NCBI RefSeq assembly: GCF_023657445.1
Contig: NZ_JAGTWY010000001.1
Span: forward strand, 2,542,001 to 2,606,000
DNA: 64,000 bases
Direction: 5' to 3'
Origin: Marinobacter sediminum
Lineage (GTDB): Bacteria > Pseudomonadota > Gammaproteobacteria > Pseudomonadales > Oleiphilaceae
Position numbers and translations under genes: made by a program. Numbering within the stretch: the stretch's first letter is position 1; the number at the start of each line of letters is the position of its first letter. Below the pieces are notes generated by a model that saw only the letters and a program-made list of their open reading frames with translations, did not search any database and was not told the DNA's origin. Shown here in pieces: positions 20,012 through 30,184 of the stretch.

Positions 20012-21028
20012 TCATAATGGCGCAATCCTTACAGCATCGCCGGCGCTCTTGCCGAGCGCCCTCCAGGTCTTGACGGGCACTTTCAATTCGTCTTGCAGGG
20101 ATTCTTCCACCGGCGTCAGGGTGCACCGGAAATCAGCCCCCTCGCCAGCGGCGATCAGGCAAGTATCCCCGGTCTCCTGATGGGATCCATGAAGTATTTT
20201 CCGGCGACTTGTTACCAGCGTGTGAAGGCTGTCCGTTCGTGCCTCAAGCACTGGGCCGGCATCAAAAATATCCAGATAACAACCAGCTTGAAAGCCCTCC
20301 CGCTGAAGTAGCTCGAGGTTTGGCACTGTCAGGGAATGGGCCTGCCCCAGGGCCTCTTGAGCTGCGGGCGTGAGCAGCGTGACGTATATCGGGTTGGGAG
20401 GCATGAGCTCGGCGATAAAGGTCCTGCTGAGCGTGCCCGAGTACCGGTCCGCTGTTTCAAAATCCATATCGAAAAAGTGGCGGCCGAGACTGTCCCAGAA
20501 CGGAACCTCACCATTATCCTTTTGCACCCCCTGTATCTCCACCACCACCCGGGAGGTAAACCACTCCCGATGTTCCGCAATAAACAGACTTCTGGCCCGG
20601 GACAGCAATTCAAAAGCGTCGGTCTTTTGCAGTTCCGGTTTGATGGAGAAAGAACAGAGCAGGGTCTGATCCGTCAGCGAGTGAGAGGGGTAAAGCACTT
20701 CAACGCGGCGCGAAACACCCAGTTCATGGGAGGCATGAATCAGTGCGTCACGGCGATAATTGTAAAAAGGCTGGCCATTCCCCGCACGGGCGTCAATACC
20801 GGCCGTGCCATCTACCGAACCGGTCTCGGTGTTTTCAAGAACAAACAGGAATCTGGGCGGTTCATCGCTTGACGCCGTGCCGGAAAAGCTCGCCAGCGAG
20901 TGATCTATCTTCTGCGCAAGGGCTTCCGCCTGTTTGGGAAGTGTCGAAGACAGACGGGCACCCTGAGTGCCCGCAATCTCGAGAATCTGATCCAGATCAT
21001 CCGGTTGCGCCGGACGTACCTGCCACAT
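20012..21028 (-). CDS. aruF: Arginine/ornithine N-succinyltransferase, alpha/AruF-type subunit
   Basis: This 338-residue protein is a diverged paralogue of the next gene, keeping the same order of motifs (MWQVRPAQPDDLDQI, NYRRDALIHASHELGV, TLLCSFSIKPELQKT, FIAELMPPNPIYVTLL, CYLDIFDAGPVLEA). The two-subunit arrangement is that of Pseudomonas AruF/AruG, whereas enterobacteria have a single AstA. AAGGAGTCCTT precedes the ATG. It starts 9 bp after aruC and ends 28 bp before aruG. Confidence 0.92.
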   Translation of the reverse strand: MWQVRPAQPDDLDQILEIAGTQGARLSSTLPKQAEALAQKIDHSLASFSGTASSDEPPRFLFVLENTETGSVDGTAGIDARAGNGQPFYNYRRDALIHASHELGVSRRVEVLYPSHSLTDQTLLCSFSIKPELQKTDAFELLSRARSLFIAEHREWFTSRVVVEIQGVQKDNGEVPFWDSLGRHFFDMDFETADRYSGTLSRTFIAELMPPNPIYVTLLTPAAQEALGQAHSLTVPNLELLQREGFQAGCYLDIFDAGPVLEARTDSLHTLVTSRRKILHGSHQETGDTCLIAAGEGADFRCTLTPVEESLQDELKVPVKTWRALGKSAGDAVRIAPL

Positions 21029-21037
21029 AAGGACTCC

Positions 21038-22297
<1,260 letters not shown>

Positions 22298-22353
22298 TCA
22301 CCACATGGGGCAAGTTAAGTCGCTATACGGATTCTTTCATAATGATACGCCAC

Positions 22354-23805
22354 TCAGGGCATAAGAACATCTGGTGCGCCGATGGCCGGCAACTCAATAA
22401 TCGTGCGCCCCTTCCCGTCCCGTCCTGACAGGGCCTTCATCAGCAGCTTGCAGGAATCCAGATCAAACGACACCGCCTGGCCACGAAACGACAGATCATA
22501 CAGTTCGCTCTCATCATGTGTGGTGGCAACGTGGACCCAGTTGTAGACCACAAGAATATCCGTGCGACCGGCAGATTCATCGTATTCCACAACCCCGACC
22601 GGCCCCTTCCAGGGCCAGGTTTGCAGACGCAAACCGTGAAAGGCGATCTGCATCCGGAGGTTAAAGCGGCGCACGTCCTCAAGGTCCTCGCAGGCCCCCT
22701 GACATCGGCCCAGTGCGCGCTGGAAGCAGGGCCCGCCTTCACCCGGCTCCAGCCCCAGGAGGCGGTTGCATAAGTCATTCCTGGCGGCGATACCACTCAG
22801 CGCCCGTTCTGCATCCCGCTTACTGCGGAACAGTCCGTAATAGTCCCCGAGCCGGTGCGGTTCTATCTCGCGGACCAGTTGCGCCTGAATGTAGCCAGAG
22901 GCTGTCTCACGCAGTTCAATACTGACAAGATTCTTGGCAGCTCGGGACCGCCGGTTGAACATCGGTTTGAGCGCTTTGATCTGCTTCAGCTCAAGCAGGA
23001 GCGCTCCCAGCTCTCCCGCCGTTTCCGTGCACTCAACGCGGCGCAGACTTTCAGATATCCGGACACCGCGGGTGGAGCTGTGGTCACCGGAAAAATGCGA
23101 CGCCACCCGCTGAGCAATATTCGTGCTCTTACCCACATAGAGCAGCACGTCGTTCTCGCCATAAAACCGGTACACGCCGGGCCCTGACGGTAATTCATCG
23201 AGGGTATCAAGAGGCAGGTGGGAGGGAATGCTGGGGCGCTGCAACAGGTCCCCGATCGCCCTCTCCAGGACCTCGTCTCCTTTCTCGGAACGGGCATATT
23301 GAAAGAACGACAACATTGCGGCGACGTCACCCATAGCCCGATGCCGCTGAACCGCCTCCAGACCATGACGATCAATCAGCGCATCCATATTGTGCCGCCG
23401 GAACTCCGGATAAAGCCGACGGGACAATTTCACGGTGCACAGCACCTTCGCCGAAAACAGCCTTCCCAACCGTCGAAACTCCGACTTGATAAAACCGTAA
23501 TCAAAGCGCGCGTTGTGAGCCACAAAGATCGTTCCCTTCAACTTCTCCTCAAGCGTATCCGCGACCTCCTCAAACAATGGCGCACCGGCTACCATTTCAT
23601 TGGTAATGCCGGTAAGGCCTTCAATAAACGGGGAAATCCGGGTCTCAGGATTCAACAGGGTCTGCCATTCCCCGACCTGCTCCCCGGCTCGCCAGAACCG
23701 AATGCCGATCTCAGTGATACGGTCCCTGGAAGAATTCCCACCGGTGGTTTCTATATCAAGAAACGCAAACGTGCTGCCCTGAAGGTATGTACTTTGGAGT
23801 GTCAT
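22354..23805 (-). CDS. DnaQ-like 3'-5' exonuclease fused to a GIY-YIG/UvrC-like nuclease domain
   Basis: The N-terminal DEDDh exonuclease (about residues 8-175) has FAFLDIETTGG, FVAHNARFDYGFIKSEF and HRAMGDVAA. A GIY-YIG endonuclease domain follows at about 195-280: GPGVYRFYGENDVLLYVGKS and NIAQRVASHF. The last ~200 residues resemble the UvrC/Cho region that follows its GIY-YIG domain. This exonuclease-Cho architecture is known in gammaproteobacteria and actinobacteria and is linked to DNA repair. Neither start has a clear ribosome site: Met at 23805 (MTLQSTYLQG) fits the family best, while the frame continues to an ATG at 23889. Confidence 0.85.
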   Translation of the reverse strand: MTLQSTYLQGSTFAFLDIETTGGNSSRDRITEIGIRFWRAGEQVGEWQTLLNPETRISPFIEGLTGITNEMVAGAPLFEEVADTLEEKLKGTIFVAHNARFDYGFIKSEFRRLGRLFSAKVLCTVKLSRRLYPEFRRHNMDALIDRHGLEAVQRHRAMGDVAAMLSFFQYARSEKGDEVLERAIGDLLQRPSIPSHLPLDTLDELPSGPGVYRFYGENDVLLYVGKSTNIAQRVASHFSGDHSSTRGVRISESLRRVECTETAGELGALLLELKQIKALKPMFNRRSRAAKNLVSIELRETASGYIQAQLVREIEPHRLGDYYGLFRSKRDAERALSGIAARNDLCNRLLGLEPGEGGPCFQRALGRCQGACEDLEDVRRFNLRMQIAFHGLRLQTWPWKGPVGVVEYDESAGRTDILVVYNWVHVATTHDESELYDLSFRGQAVSFDLDSCKLLMKALSGRDGKGRTIIELPAIGAPDVLMP

Positions 23806-23967
23806 GGAACGATCGTACGCCTCTTGTGCAAGCCCAGATGTCTGTATAAAAACGAAAACCGGCTGTAGACATTCGTCTAATTTACGCATAAATTCATTTG
23901 AATTGTGACAGGTTCGTAACTACCTTGTTTTCGGGTCCAACAAAAAAAATGTGTGGAGACAACAACG

Positions 23968-25098
23968 ATGCAAAGCAACAAATTAAGAATGGCCATTCGT
24001 GCAACCGCGGCAACAGCAGTTATGGGCGTTGCCTCCCAAGCGGGAGCCGTGAGCCTGAATGTGGGTGATGACGTAGACGCAAGCCTCTATGGTTACGCCC
24101 GCCTGAACATGTCTTATGACATTGACGCTGACCGCGCAGTGTCGACTCGTGCAGGTACATTCGCACCAAACAATGAAGATGTTACAGGACATTTCGGCGC
24201 TGACGTTCAGCAGAGCCGTCTGGGTGTAAAGGTAACCCACGCGTCCGGCGTCATGGTCAATGTCGAGGGTGACTTCCGTGGTACTGGTAACGGCGCGGGC
24301 AGCCTCCGTATGCGTCATGCCTACGGTACATATGCAGGCATTCTGGCAGGTCGCACCTGGTCCAACACTATCAGCTTCTCAGCCTTTACCCCGACCCTGG
24401 ATTTCGACGGCATCGCAGGTAGCTTCGGCAGCTGGGATCGTACCGAGCAGGTTCGTTACACCACAGGCCCGATGTCCTTCTCCATTGAGGATCCGAGCTC
24501 ACAAGCCGTACTGGACGGAGTACCCACCCGGACTTCTGCCCCGGCCCTGACAGCTCGTCTGGAAGACTCAACTGATGCAGTGTCCTACGCGGCCTCTGCT
24601 GTGGCTAGCCAGATCACAGCCGATGACGGCACCCAGGATGACAGTGCAATCGGCTACGCAGTGTCCGGTGGCGCCAAGCTTAAGCTGACCGATATGTTCT
24701 CGGTACAAGGCTCAGTGACTTACACTGACGGTGCTAACGGCTATCTGTGGCGCTCCGGCAGCAACTACTATGGCCCAAGCGCCTATGTAGAGGGCAACAG
24801 CCTTGAAACCATCGCAGGCTATGGCGGTAATATCGGCGTCAGCATGGCGATGGGCGGCGGTCGCAGCATCAACGTGGCCTATGGCATGACCACTCTGGAC
24901 CTGGACGACGCAATCGCTGCAGGCGCAACGACCAATGCGGATCCGGAAACCAACCAGAACATGTTCGTCAACTACATGTGGACACCGGTTGAAAGCGTCA
25001 TGATGGGCGTTGAATACGCTTACTTTGACCAGGAAACCGTTGCCGGCGACTCCGTTGACGCTAACCGTCTGATGTTCGCAGCACAGTACAACTTCTAA
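23968..25098 (+). CDS. Outer-membrane porin
   Basis: This 376-residue beta-barrel has a cleavable signal (through ASQAGA, about residue 27) and alternating hydrophobic strands such as ASLYGYARLNMSYD and VEYAYFD. It ends in QYNF, whose terminal phenylalanine is the usual sorting signal for outer-membrane barrels. Family features (ADVQQSRLGVKV, RMRHAYGTYAGILAGRTWS) are those of general gram-negative porins. The ATG at 23968 has GTGGAG 10 nt upstream. The gene stands alone with its own terminator. Substrate cannot be told from the sequence. Confidence 0.88.
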   Translation: MQSNKLRMAIRATAATAVMGVASQAGAVSLNVGDDVDASLYGYARLNMSYDIDADRAVSTRAGTFAPNNEDVTGHFGADVQQSRLGVKVTHASGVMVNVEGDFRGTGNGAGSLRMRHAYGTYAGILAGRTWSNTISFSAFTPTLDFDGIAGSFGSWDRTEQVRYTTGPMSFSIEDPSSQAVLDGVPTRTSAPALTARLEDSTDAVSYAASAVASQITADDGTQDDSAIGYAVSGGAKLKLTDMFSVQGSVTYTDGANGYLWRSGSNYYGPSAYVEGNSLETIAGYGGNIGVSMAMGGGRSINVAYGMTTLDLDDAIAAGATTNADPETNQNMFVNYMWTPVESVMMGVEYAYFDQETVAGDSVDANRLMFAAQYNF

Positions 25099-25127
25099 TC
25101 CTTCCTTTTAGAAGTTAACTCGGAAAG

Positions 25128-25152
25128 GCCCCGGCATTTGCCGGGGCTTTTT
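25128..25152 (+). terminator. Rho-independent terminator of the porin gene
   Basis: GCCCCGGC and GCCGGGGC form an 8-bp perfect stem over ATTT, followed at once by five T. It lies 30 bp after the porin stop. Confidence 0.93.
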
Positions 25153-25263
25153 CGTTCCATTCCGGTGCACCCGGCACCATCGCCTGCCATCCCCAGACCT
25201 CAACCCTCACCTCAGTTCAGCTACATACCCGACAATTCAATAAGTTAGCATTCCAGCTCTTTC

Positions 25264-25279
25264 TGGCATGCCTGATGCT
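25264..25279 (+). promoter_or_regulatory. Candidate sigma54 (-24/-12) promoter
   Basis: TGGCATGCCTGATGCT has GG and GC exactly 10 nt apart and matches the YTGGCAyg-N4-TTGCW consensus except at two positions. Transcription would start near 25290, about 60 nt before the 36-codon ORF at 25351. Confidence 0.55.
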
Positions 25280-25350
25280 TTGTATCTGTTGCATGGAACG
25301 CGACGGAGACACTCCGCCTTGTTCAGCTTCTAAACCAACGAGGTGACACG

Positions 25351-25461
25351 ATGAAAAAGGCCAAAGACCAGAACCTGCTGTTTGAACTGACCCAGCCTCA
25401 CGAGGCTGAACTGATTCAGGACCTTCACAACTACTTTGACTGGATGTTCTTCGCTAACTGA
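25351..25461 (+). CDS. Unrecognised 36-residue ORF with ribosome site
   Basis: The ORF runs from ATG to TGA with GAGGTGACACG just before it. The peptide begins MKKAKDQNLLFELTQPHEAE and ends NYFDWMFFAN: a basic start, an acidic middle and an aromatic-rich tail. I do not recognise it. It follows the sigma54-like promoter and stops 22 bp before the Old Yellow Enzyme remnant on the other strand. It may be a real small protein or peptide precursor, or the front end of a gene whose rest was lost at the same recombination point. It lacks the Glu-x3-Tyr of PqqA. Confidence 0.4.
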   Translation: MKKAKDQNLLFELTQPHEAELIQDLHNYFDWMFFAN

Positions 25462-25482
25462 CAGGAACCAGGTGTAGGCCGG

Positions 25483-25563
25483 GGCGGACTTGGCAAAACG
25501 GTTTGGGATTGCCGATCCGTTCCGGAGCTCTAACGGCTTGGAAAGAATGTCAGCGGGATTCAT
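25483..25563 (-). pseudogene. 5' remnant of an Old Yellow Enzyme (NADH:flavin oxidoreductase) gene
   Basis: Minus-strand codons from an ATG at 25563 read MNPADILSKPLELRNGSAIP then NRFAKSA. This is the standard OYE/2,4-dienoyl-CoA-reductase-like N-terminus (L..PLEL.NG...PNR.AKSA). AGAGAGG lies 6 nt before the ATG, so the original start is intact. After the AKSA the reading frame continues into unrelated sequence; the FMN barrel is missing. It is therefore a truncated remnant whose junction lies between 25462 and 25483. Confidence 0.6.
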
Positions 25564-25690
25564 GACAGGCCTCTCTGATTGTTTTCGCATCAGAGAGATA
25601 GTGAACAGCGGAAAGCATAAGGCCATTGGCCGCGGCGACGCCATTGGGAACATTTAGTGAAAGAAGGCGAAATTCACGGAGTTGGAACAA

Positions 25691-25796
25691 GAGAGGCGGG
25701 TAATACAATTCAGGACTGTTGAGGGCCAGGGACGGCCCGAAACAAGCGCATAGGGATGTGCTCGTAGCGTGTCCTGAATTGTATTACCCGCCTCTC
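25691..25796. repeat. 106-bp palindromic element: 26-bp perfect arms enclosing two AGGGA-loop hairpins
   Basis: The left arm, GAGAGGCGGGTAATACAATT and on to CAGGAC (25691-25716), is repeated exactly in inverse at 25771-25796. The 54-nt interior contains two smaller hairpins: GGGCC-AGGGAC-GGCCC and AGCGCA-TAGGGA-TGTGCT (one G-U pair). It lies 43 bp beyond the aceF stop. It could be a terminator for aceEF, a mobile palindromic repeat, or an RNA with protein-binding loops. No transposase gene is nearby. Confidence 0.85.
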
Positions 25797-25839
25797 GCCG
25801 CCCCCAAACCCTGAAGGCTGGAGGCGGATTCATCAGCAC

Positions 25840-27510
25840 TTAAAGCAACAGGGACCGAATATCCCCAAGGAGCTGACTAAGCATCGTCGTGAAGCGCGCC
25901 GCATCTGCTCCGTTCACCGCACGGTGATCGTAAGACAGCGACAGCGGCAGCATTAACCGGGGCTGGAATGCCTTGCCATCCCAAACCGGCTTCATTGCCG
26001 CCTTGGAAACACCAAGAATCGCCACCTCCGGCGTATTCACGATTGGCGTAAATGCGGTGCCGCCAATACCACCCAAACTGGTGATGGTAAAACACGCACC
26101 CTGCATCTCAGCCGGCTTCAACTGCTTGTCCCGGGCCTTCTGGGCCAGCTCGGCACTTTCCGCTGCCAGCTCCCATAAACCCTTCTTGTCCACATCACGA
26201 ATTACCGGAACCATAAGCCCGTTAGGCGTATCCACGGCAATACCGATATGGATGTAACCCTTGCGCACCACTTCCTTCTTGTCCATGTCCAGGGAGACAT
26301 TGAACTGGGGCAACTCCGCCAGCGCGGTCGCACAGGCCTTCAGCAGGAAGGGCAGTGGCGTCATCTTCACACCTTTCTTCTCGCCAGCGGCCTTCTGCGC
26401 CTTACGGAAGTCCTCCATGTCGGTGATGTCCGCATCCTCGAACTGGGTCACATGGGGCACATTCAGCCAGCTACGCTGCATGTTGTTCGCCGTGGCGAAC
26501 ATCATCCGCGACATCGCCTCACGCTTCACCTCACCAAACTGGCTGAAGTCCGGCAGTTTGACCCCGGGGATACCGGAGCCCGTGGCCACGCCAGTGCCCT
26601 GCTGGGCCTGCTTGAGCTGGCTCTTCACATAGGCATGGACATCGTCCTTGATAATCCGGCCCTTGGGACCAGAACCCTTGATGCGGGCCAGGTCGGCACC
26701 CAGCTCGCGGGCAAGCTTGCGAACGGCAGGGCCAGCATGAACCTTGGCGCCCGGCGCGGGCGGCTCATAGGTTGCACCCTGTGGCTCAGGCGCAGACTCA
26801 GCAGCCTGCCTGGGCTTATCTTCAGCTTTCTGCTCGGGCTTTTCTTCCCCGGCGGACGTTTCAGAGACCTCTTCAGTGGCCGCCTCCTCTTCACCGCCGC
26901 CTTCCTGAACGGTCATTTCCAGCAATTCACTGCCTTCCGAGAGCTTGTCACCCTCGGATACCAGGATCTTGCCCACCTTGCCCGCATAGGGCGAGGGAAT
27001 CTCCATAGTTGCCTTGTCGGATTCCACTGTTACCAGCGGATCGTCGGCCTCAATGGTATCGCCCTCAGAGACATTGATCTCGATCACCGGGACATTGTCA
27101 AAGCCATCCAGTGCCGGAACCTTAACGGTTTCCTTGCGGGAGCCGCCGGAAGCCTTCTTCGGCGCCGGCTTGCTCTCTTCTGACTTTTCTTCCGGTTTGG
27201 CTTCGCTCTTTTCCTCGGCTTTTCCTTCGGGCTTGCCCTCGGGCTCGTCGCTGCCGGCAGAACCACCACCGGCGCCGATCTCCATCATCCCGACAACATC
27301 GCCTTCCCTGACCTTGTCACCCACCTTCACGGTGATCTTGGTGATCTTGCCGGCACCGGGTGACGGCAGCTCAACCGAAGCCTTGTCTGACTCAACCGTC
27401 AGAATCGGATCTTCTTCCTCAACCGAATCTCCTGCGCTGACAATGAGTTCGATAACCTCGACCTCATCCGCACCGCCGAGATCCGGAACCTTGATTTCCT
27501 GCTCACTCAT
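25840..27510 (-). CDS. aceF: Pyruvate dehydrogenase E2, dihydrolipoamide acetyltransferase
   Basis: AceF forms the core of the pyruvate dehydrogenase complex and moves acetyl from the lipoyl arm to CoA. The 556-residue protein has two N-terminal lipoyl domains, each with its lipoylated lysine (VESDKASVELPSPG near 43 and VESDKATMEIPSP near 160). A charged Glu/Lys/Pro linker joins them. Then come a peripheral-subunit-binding domain (AGPAVRKLARELGADLARIK and KGRIIKDDVHAYV) and the catalytic domain ending in SYDHRAVNGADAARF with the active-site histidine. Asn replaces the Asp of E. coli DHRVIDG, which I recall as normal in Pseudomonas-type E2. It follows aceE by 10 bp. The E3 gene is not in the window. 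Confidence 0.96.
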   Translation of the reverse strand: MSEQEIKVPDLGGADEVEVIELIVSAGDSVEEEDPILTVESDKASVELPSPGAGKITKITVKVGDKVREGDVVGMMEIGAGGGSAGSDEPEGKPEGKAEEKSEAKPEEKSEESKPAPKKASGGSRKETVKVPALDGFDNVPVIEINVSEGDTIEADDPLVTVESDKATMEIPSPYAGKVGKILVSEGDKLSEGSELLEMTVQEGGGEEEAATEEVSETSAGEEKPEQKAEDKPRQAAESAPEPQGATYEPPAPGAKVHAGPAVRKLARELGADLARIKGSGPKGRIIKDDVHAYVKSQLKQAQQGTGVATGSGIPGVKLPDFSQFGEVKREAMSRMMFATANNMQRSWLNVPHVTQFEDADITDMEDFRKAQKAAGEKKGVKMTPLPFLLKACATALAELPQFNVSLDMDKKEVVRKGYIHIGIAVDTPNGLMVPVIRDVDKKGLWELAAESAELAQKARDKQLKPAEMQGACFTITSLGGIGGTAFTPIVNTPEVAILGVSKAAMKPVWDGKAFQPRLMLPLSLSYDHRAVNGADAARFTTMLSQLLGDIRSLLL

Positions 27511-27520
27511 GGCGGTCTCC

Positions 27521-30184
27521 TTAGCTCAGCACCGGGTTCGTTTTGTTGCGATCGATTCCGTACTTGCGCATGGCTTCGAGAACCACATCGTTCTTCACCT
27601 CACCGTCCTGGGCCAGGGCTGACAGCGCCGAAACTGTTACGTAGTAACGGTCCACTTCAAAGAAGCTGCGCAGCTTTTCCCGGGTGTCACTGCGGCCGAA
27701 GCCATCGGTACCCAGAGTCAGGTAGGTTTTGGGGATGAACGCCCGGAGCTGTTCGGAGTGCAGCTTAATGTAATCCGTGGAAGACACCACCGGTCCGGCA
27801 TGCGACTCCAGGCACTGGGTCACATAGGCCTTCTTGGGCTTGTCATCCGGATGCAGGCGATTCCAGCGCTCCACATGCTGGCCTTCACGGGCAAGCTCGT
27901 TGAAGCTGGTCACGCTCCACACGTCGGAGGCAACACCCCAGTCGTCCTTCAGCATCTGTGCCGCTGCGCGCACCTCATTCAGGATGGCGCCAGCACCAAG
28001 CAGCTGAACCCGCGGCGTTTTCTTGCGGCCCTTGGTTTCGGCAGATTCGAACAGGTACATACCCTTGATGATGCCGTCTTCGCAATCCTTGGGCATCGCT
28101 GGCTGTTCGTAGTTCTCATTCTCGATGGTCAGGTAATAGAAGACGTTCTTGTTGTCCTCGAACATCTCTTTCATGCCCTTGCGAAGCACAACGGCCATTT
28201 CGTAGCCGTAAGCCGGATCATAGGCCTTACAGTTTGGAATGGTGTTGGCCAGAACATGACTATGGCCGTCCTGGTGCTGCAAACCTTCACCATTCAGTGT
28301 GGTCCGGCCAGCGGTTCCGCCGATCAGGAAGCCACGAGCCTGAATGTCACCGGAGGCCCATGCCAGATCGCCAACCCGCTGGAAGCCGAACATGGAGTAG
28401 AAGATATAGAACGGGATCAGCGGGAAGTTATTGGTGCTGTATGACGTTGCTGCTGCCATCCAGGCCGCCATGGAGCCGTCTTCGTTGATACCTTCCTCAA
28501 GGATCTGGCCTTTCTTGTCTTCCCGGTAGTACATGATCTGGTCACGGTCTTCCGGTACATACTTCTGACCCTCCGCCGTATAGATGCCGAGTTGACGGAA
28601 CATACCTTCCATGCCGAAGGTGCGGGCTTCGTCCGGCACGATCGGTACAACGCGCTTTCCAATGCGCTTGTCTTTGGTCAGGGCCGTCAGGATACGGACA
28701 AAGGCCATGGTGGTAGAGATCTTCCGATCACCGGAACCCTCAAGCACCGCCTTGAAGATATCGAGGTCGGGAATCTGCAGCGGCTGGCAATCCTTGCGGC
28801 GCTTGGGATAGAAGCCACCCAGTTCCTGGCGACGCTTCTTCATATAGACAATTTCCGGACTATCCGGCGCGGGCCGGTAATAAGGAACGTCTTTGAGCTC
28901 ATCGTCCTTCAGCGGCACTGCAAAACGGTCGCGGAACGACTTCAGCTGCTCGATATCCAGCTTCTTCAGGGAGTGCGCTGTGTTCTGGGCCTCGCCAGCT
29001 TCACCAAATCCGTAGCCCTTGATGGTATGAGCCAGGATAACTGTCGGTCGGCCACTGTTATTGTGGACGGCGTGATGGAAGGCCGCGTAAATCTTGTACG
29101 GATCATGCCCGCCACGGTTGAGCATGTTGATGTCGTCATCCGAAAGGTTCTCAACCAGCTTCGCAACTTCCGGATACCGTCCAAAGAAGTGTTTACGCGT
29201 GTAGGCAGGACCATTGCTCTTGAAGTTCTGCAGCTCTCCGTCACAGACTTCGTCCATAACGTGCTGCATTTTCCCTTCCTTGTCCTTCTCGAACAGGGGA
29301 TCCCAGTGGCGACCCCAGACGACTTTCAGCACGTTCCAGCCGGCGCCACGGAAGACGCCCTCAAGCTCCTGAATGATCTTGCCGTTGCCGCGCACAGGGC
29401 CGTCCAGGCGCTGCAGGTTGCAGTTAACAACAAAGATAAGGTTGCTGAGATTTTCCCGGCCCGCCATGGAAATGGAGCCCAGAGTTTCCGGCTCGTCAGT
29501 TTCGCCGTCACCAACAAAACACCAGACTTTACGGTCACCCATTTCGATGAGTTCCCGGCTGTCCAGGTACTTCATGACATGAGCCTGGTATATCGCCTGG
29601 ATTGGACCAAGCCCCATGGAAACGGTCGGGAACTGCCAGTAATCAGGCATCAGCCAGGGGTGTGGGTATGAAGACAGGCCTGTGCCATCCACTTCCTCCC
29701 GGTATTTGTCCAGATCCTTTTCGTCGAAACGGCCTTCCAGGAAGGAACGGGCATAAATGCCCGGAGAAGAATGCCCCTGAAAATAAATAAGATCGGATTC
29801 GCGTTTTTCGTCGCCGCCATGGAAAAAGTAGTTGAAGCCCACGTCATACAGCGTTGCTGCGGACGAGAACGATGAAACATGCCCACCCAGATCTCCGGGC
29901 CTTTGGTTGGCGCGCATGACCATGGCCATGGCATTCCAGCGGATCAGGGAGCGAATCCGGCGCTCCATAAACAGGTCACCAGGCATGGGTGCCTGCTGGG
30001 CAACAGGAATACTGTTCCGGAAAGGCGTGGTTATGGAATAAGGCAGCTCGGTGCCATCGCGACTGGCTCGCTCGGAGAGCCTTTCAAGTATGTACTTGGC
30101 CCGGTCTACGCCTTCCTGCTCGATCAGAGACTCTAGCGCATCCAGCCATTCACTGGTTTCAATGGGATCATCATCCTGGTACAT
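27521..30184 (-). CDS. aceE: Pyruvate dehydrogenase E1 component
   Basis: AceE is the thiamine-diphosphate enzyme that decarboxylates pyruvate and acetylates the lipoyl groups of AceF. The 887-residue homodimeric type is clear from WCFVGDGETDEPETLGSISMAGRE (ThDP/magnesium motif), NCNLQRLDGPVRGNGKII, and the C-terminal half with GGTAGRTTLNGEGLQHQDGHS. The ATG at 30184 has GGGGGAGGG a few bases upstream; one more in-frame TTG at 30187 is not needed. It heads the aceEF operon, behind a long AT-rich divergent region shared with the KamA gene. No PdhR-type TGGTnnnACCA site was found in that region. Confidence 0.97.
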   Translation of the reverse strand: MYQDDDPIETSEWLDALESLIEQEGVDRAKYILERLSERASRDGTELPYSITTPFRNSIPVAQQAPMPGDLFMERRIRSLIRWNAMAMVMRANQRPGDLGGHVSSFSSAATLYDVGFNYFFHGGDEKRESDLIYFQGHSSPGIYARSFLEGRFDEKDLDKYREEVDGTGLSSYPHPWLMPDYWQFPTVSMGLGPIQAIYQAHVMKYLDSRELIEMGDRKVWCFVGDGETDEPETLGSISMAGRENLSNLIFVVNCNLQRLDGPVRGNGKIIQELEGVFRGAGWNVLKVVWGRHWDPLFEKDKEGKMQHVMDEVCDGELQNFKSNGPAYTRKHFFGRYPEVAKLVENLSDDDINMLNRGGHDPYKIYAAFHHAVHNNSGRPTVILAHTIKGYGFGEAGEAQNTAHSLKKLDIEQLKSFRDRFAVPLKDDELKDVPYYRPAPDSPEIVYMKKRRQELGGFYPKRRKDCQPLQIPDLDIFKAVLEGSGDRKISTTMAFVRILTALTKDKRIGKRVVPIVPDEARTFGMEGMFRQLGIYTAEGQKYVPEDRDQIMYYREDKKGQILEEGINEDGSMAAWMAAATSYSTNNFPLIPFYIFYSMFGFQRVGDLAWASGDIQARGFLIGGTAGRTTLNGEGLQHQDGHSHVLANTIPNCKAYDPAYGYEMAVVLRKGMKEMFEDNKNVFYYLTIENENYEQPAMPKDCEDGIIKGMYLFESAETKGRKKTPRVQLLGAGAILNEVRAAAQMLKDDWGVASDVWSVTSFNELAREGQHVERWNRLHPDDKPKKAYVTQCLESHAGPVVSSTDYIKLHSEQLRAFIPKTYLTLGTDGFGRSDTREKLRSFFEVDRYYVTVSALSALAQDGEVKNDVVLEAMRKYGIDRNKTNPVLS

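Noticed and set aside
25351..25461. 36-codon ORF as a PqqA peptide precursor
   Set aside because: PqqA is about 23-25 residues with a Glu-x3-Tyr motif; this peptide has Asp-x3-Tyr, is longer, and has no pqqBCDE genes beside it.
28592..29671. 359-codon open frame on the plus strand opposite aceE
   Set aside because: Antisense shadow of a conserved aceE; no domain or start signal.
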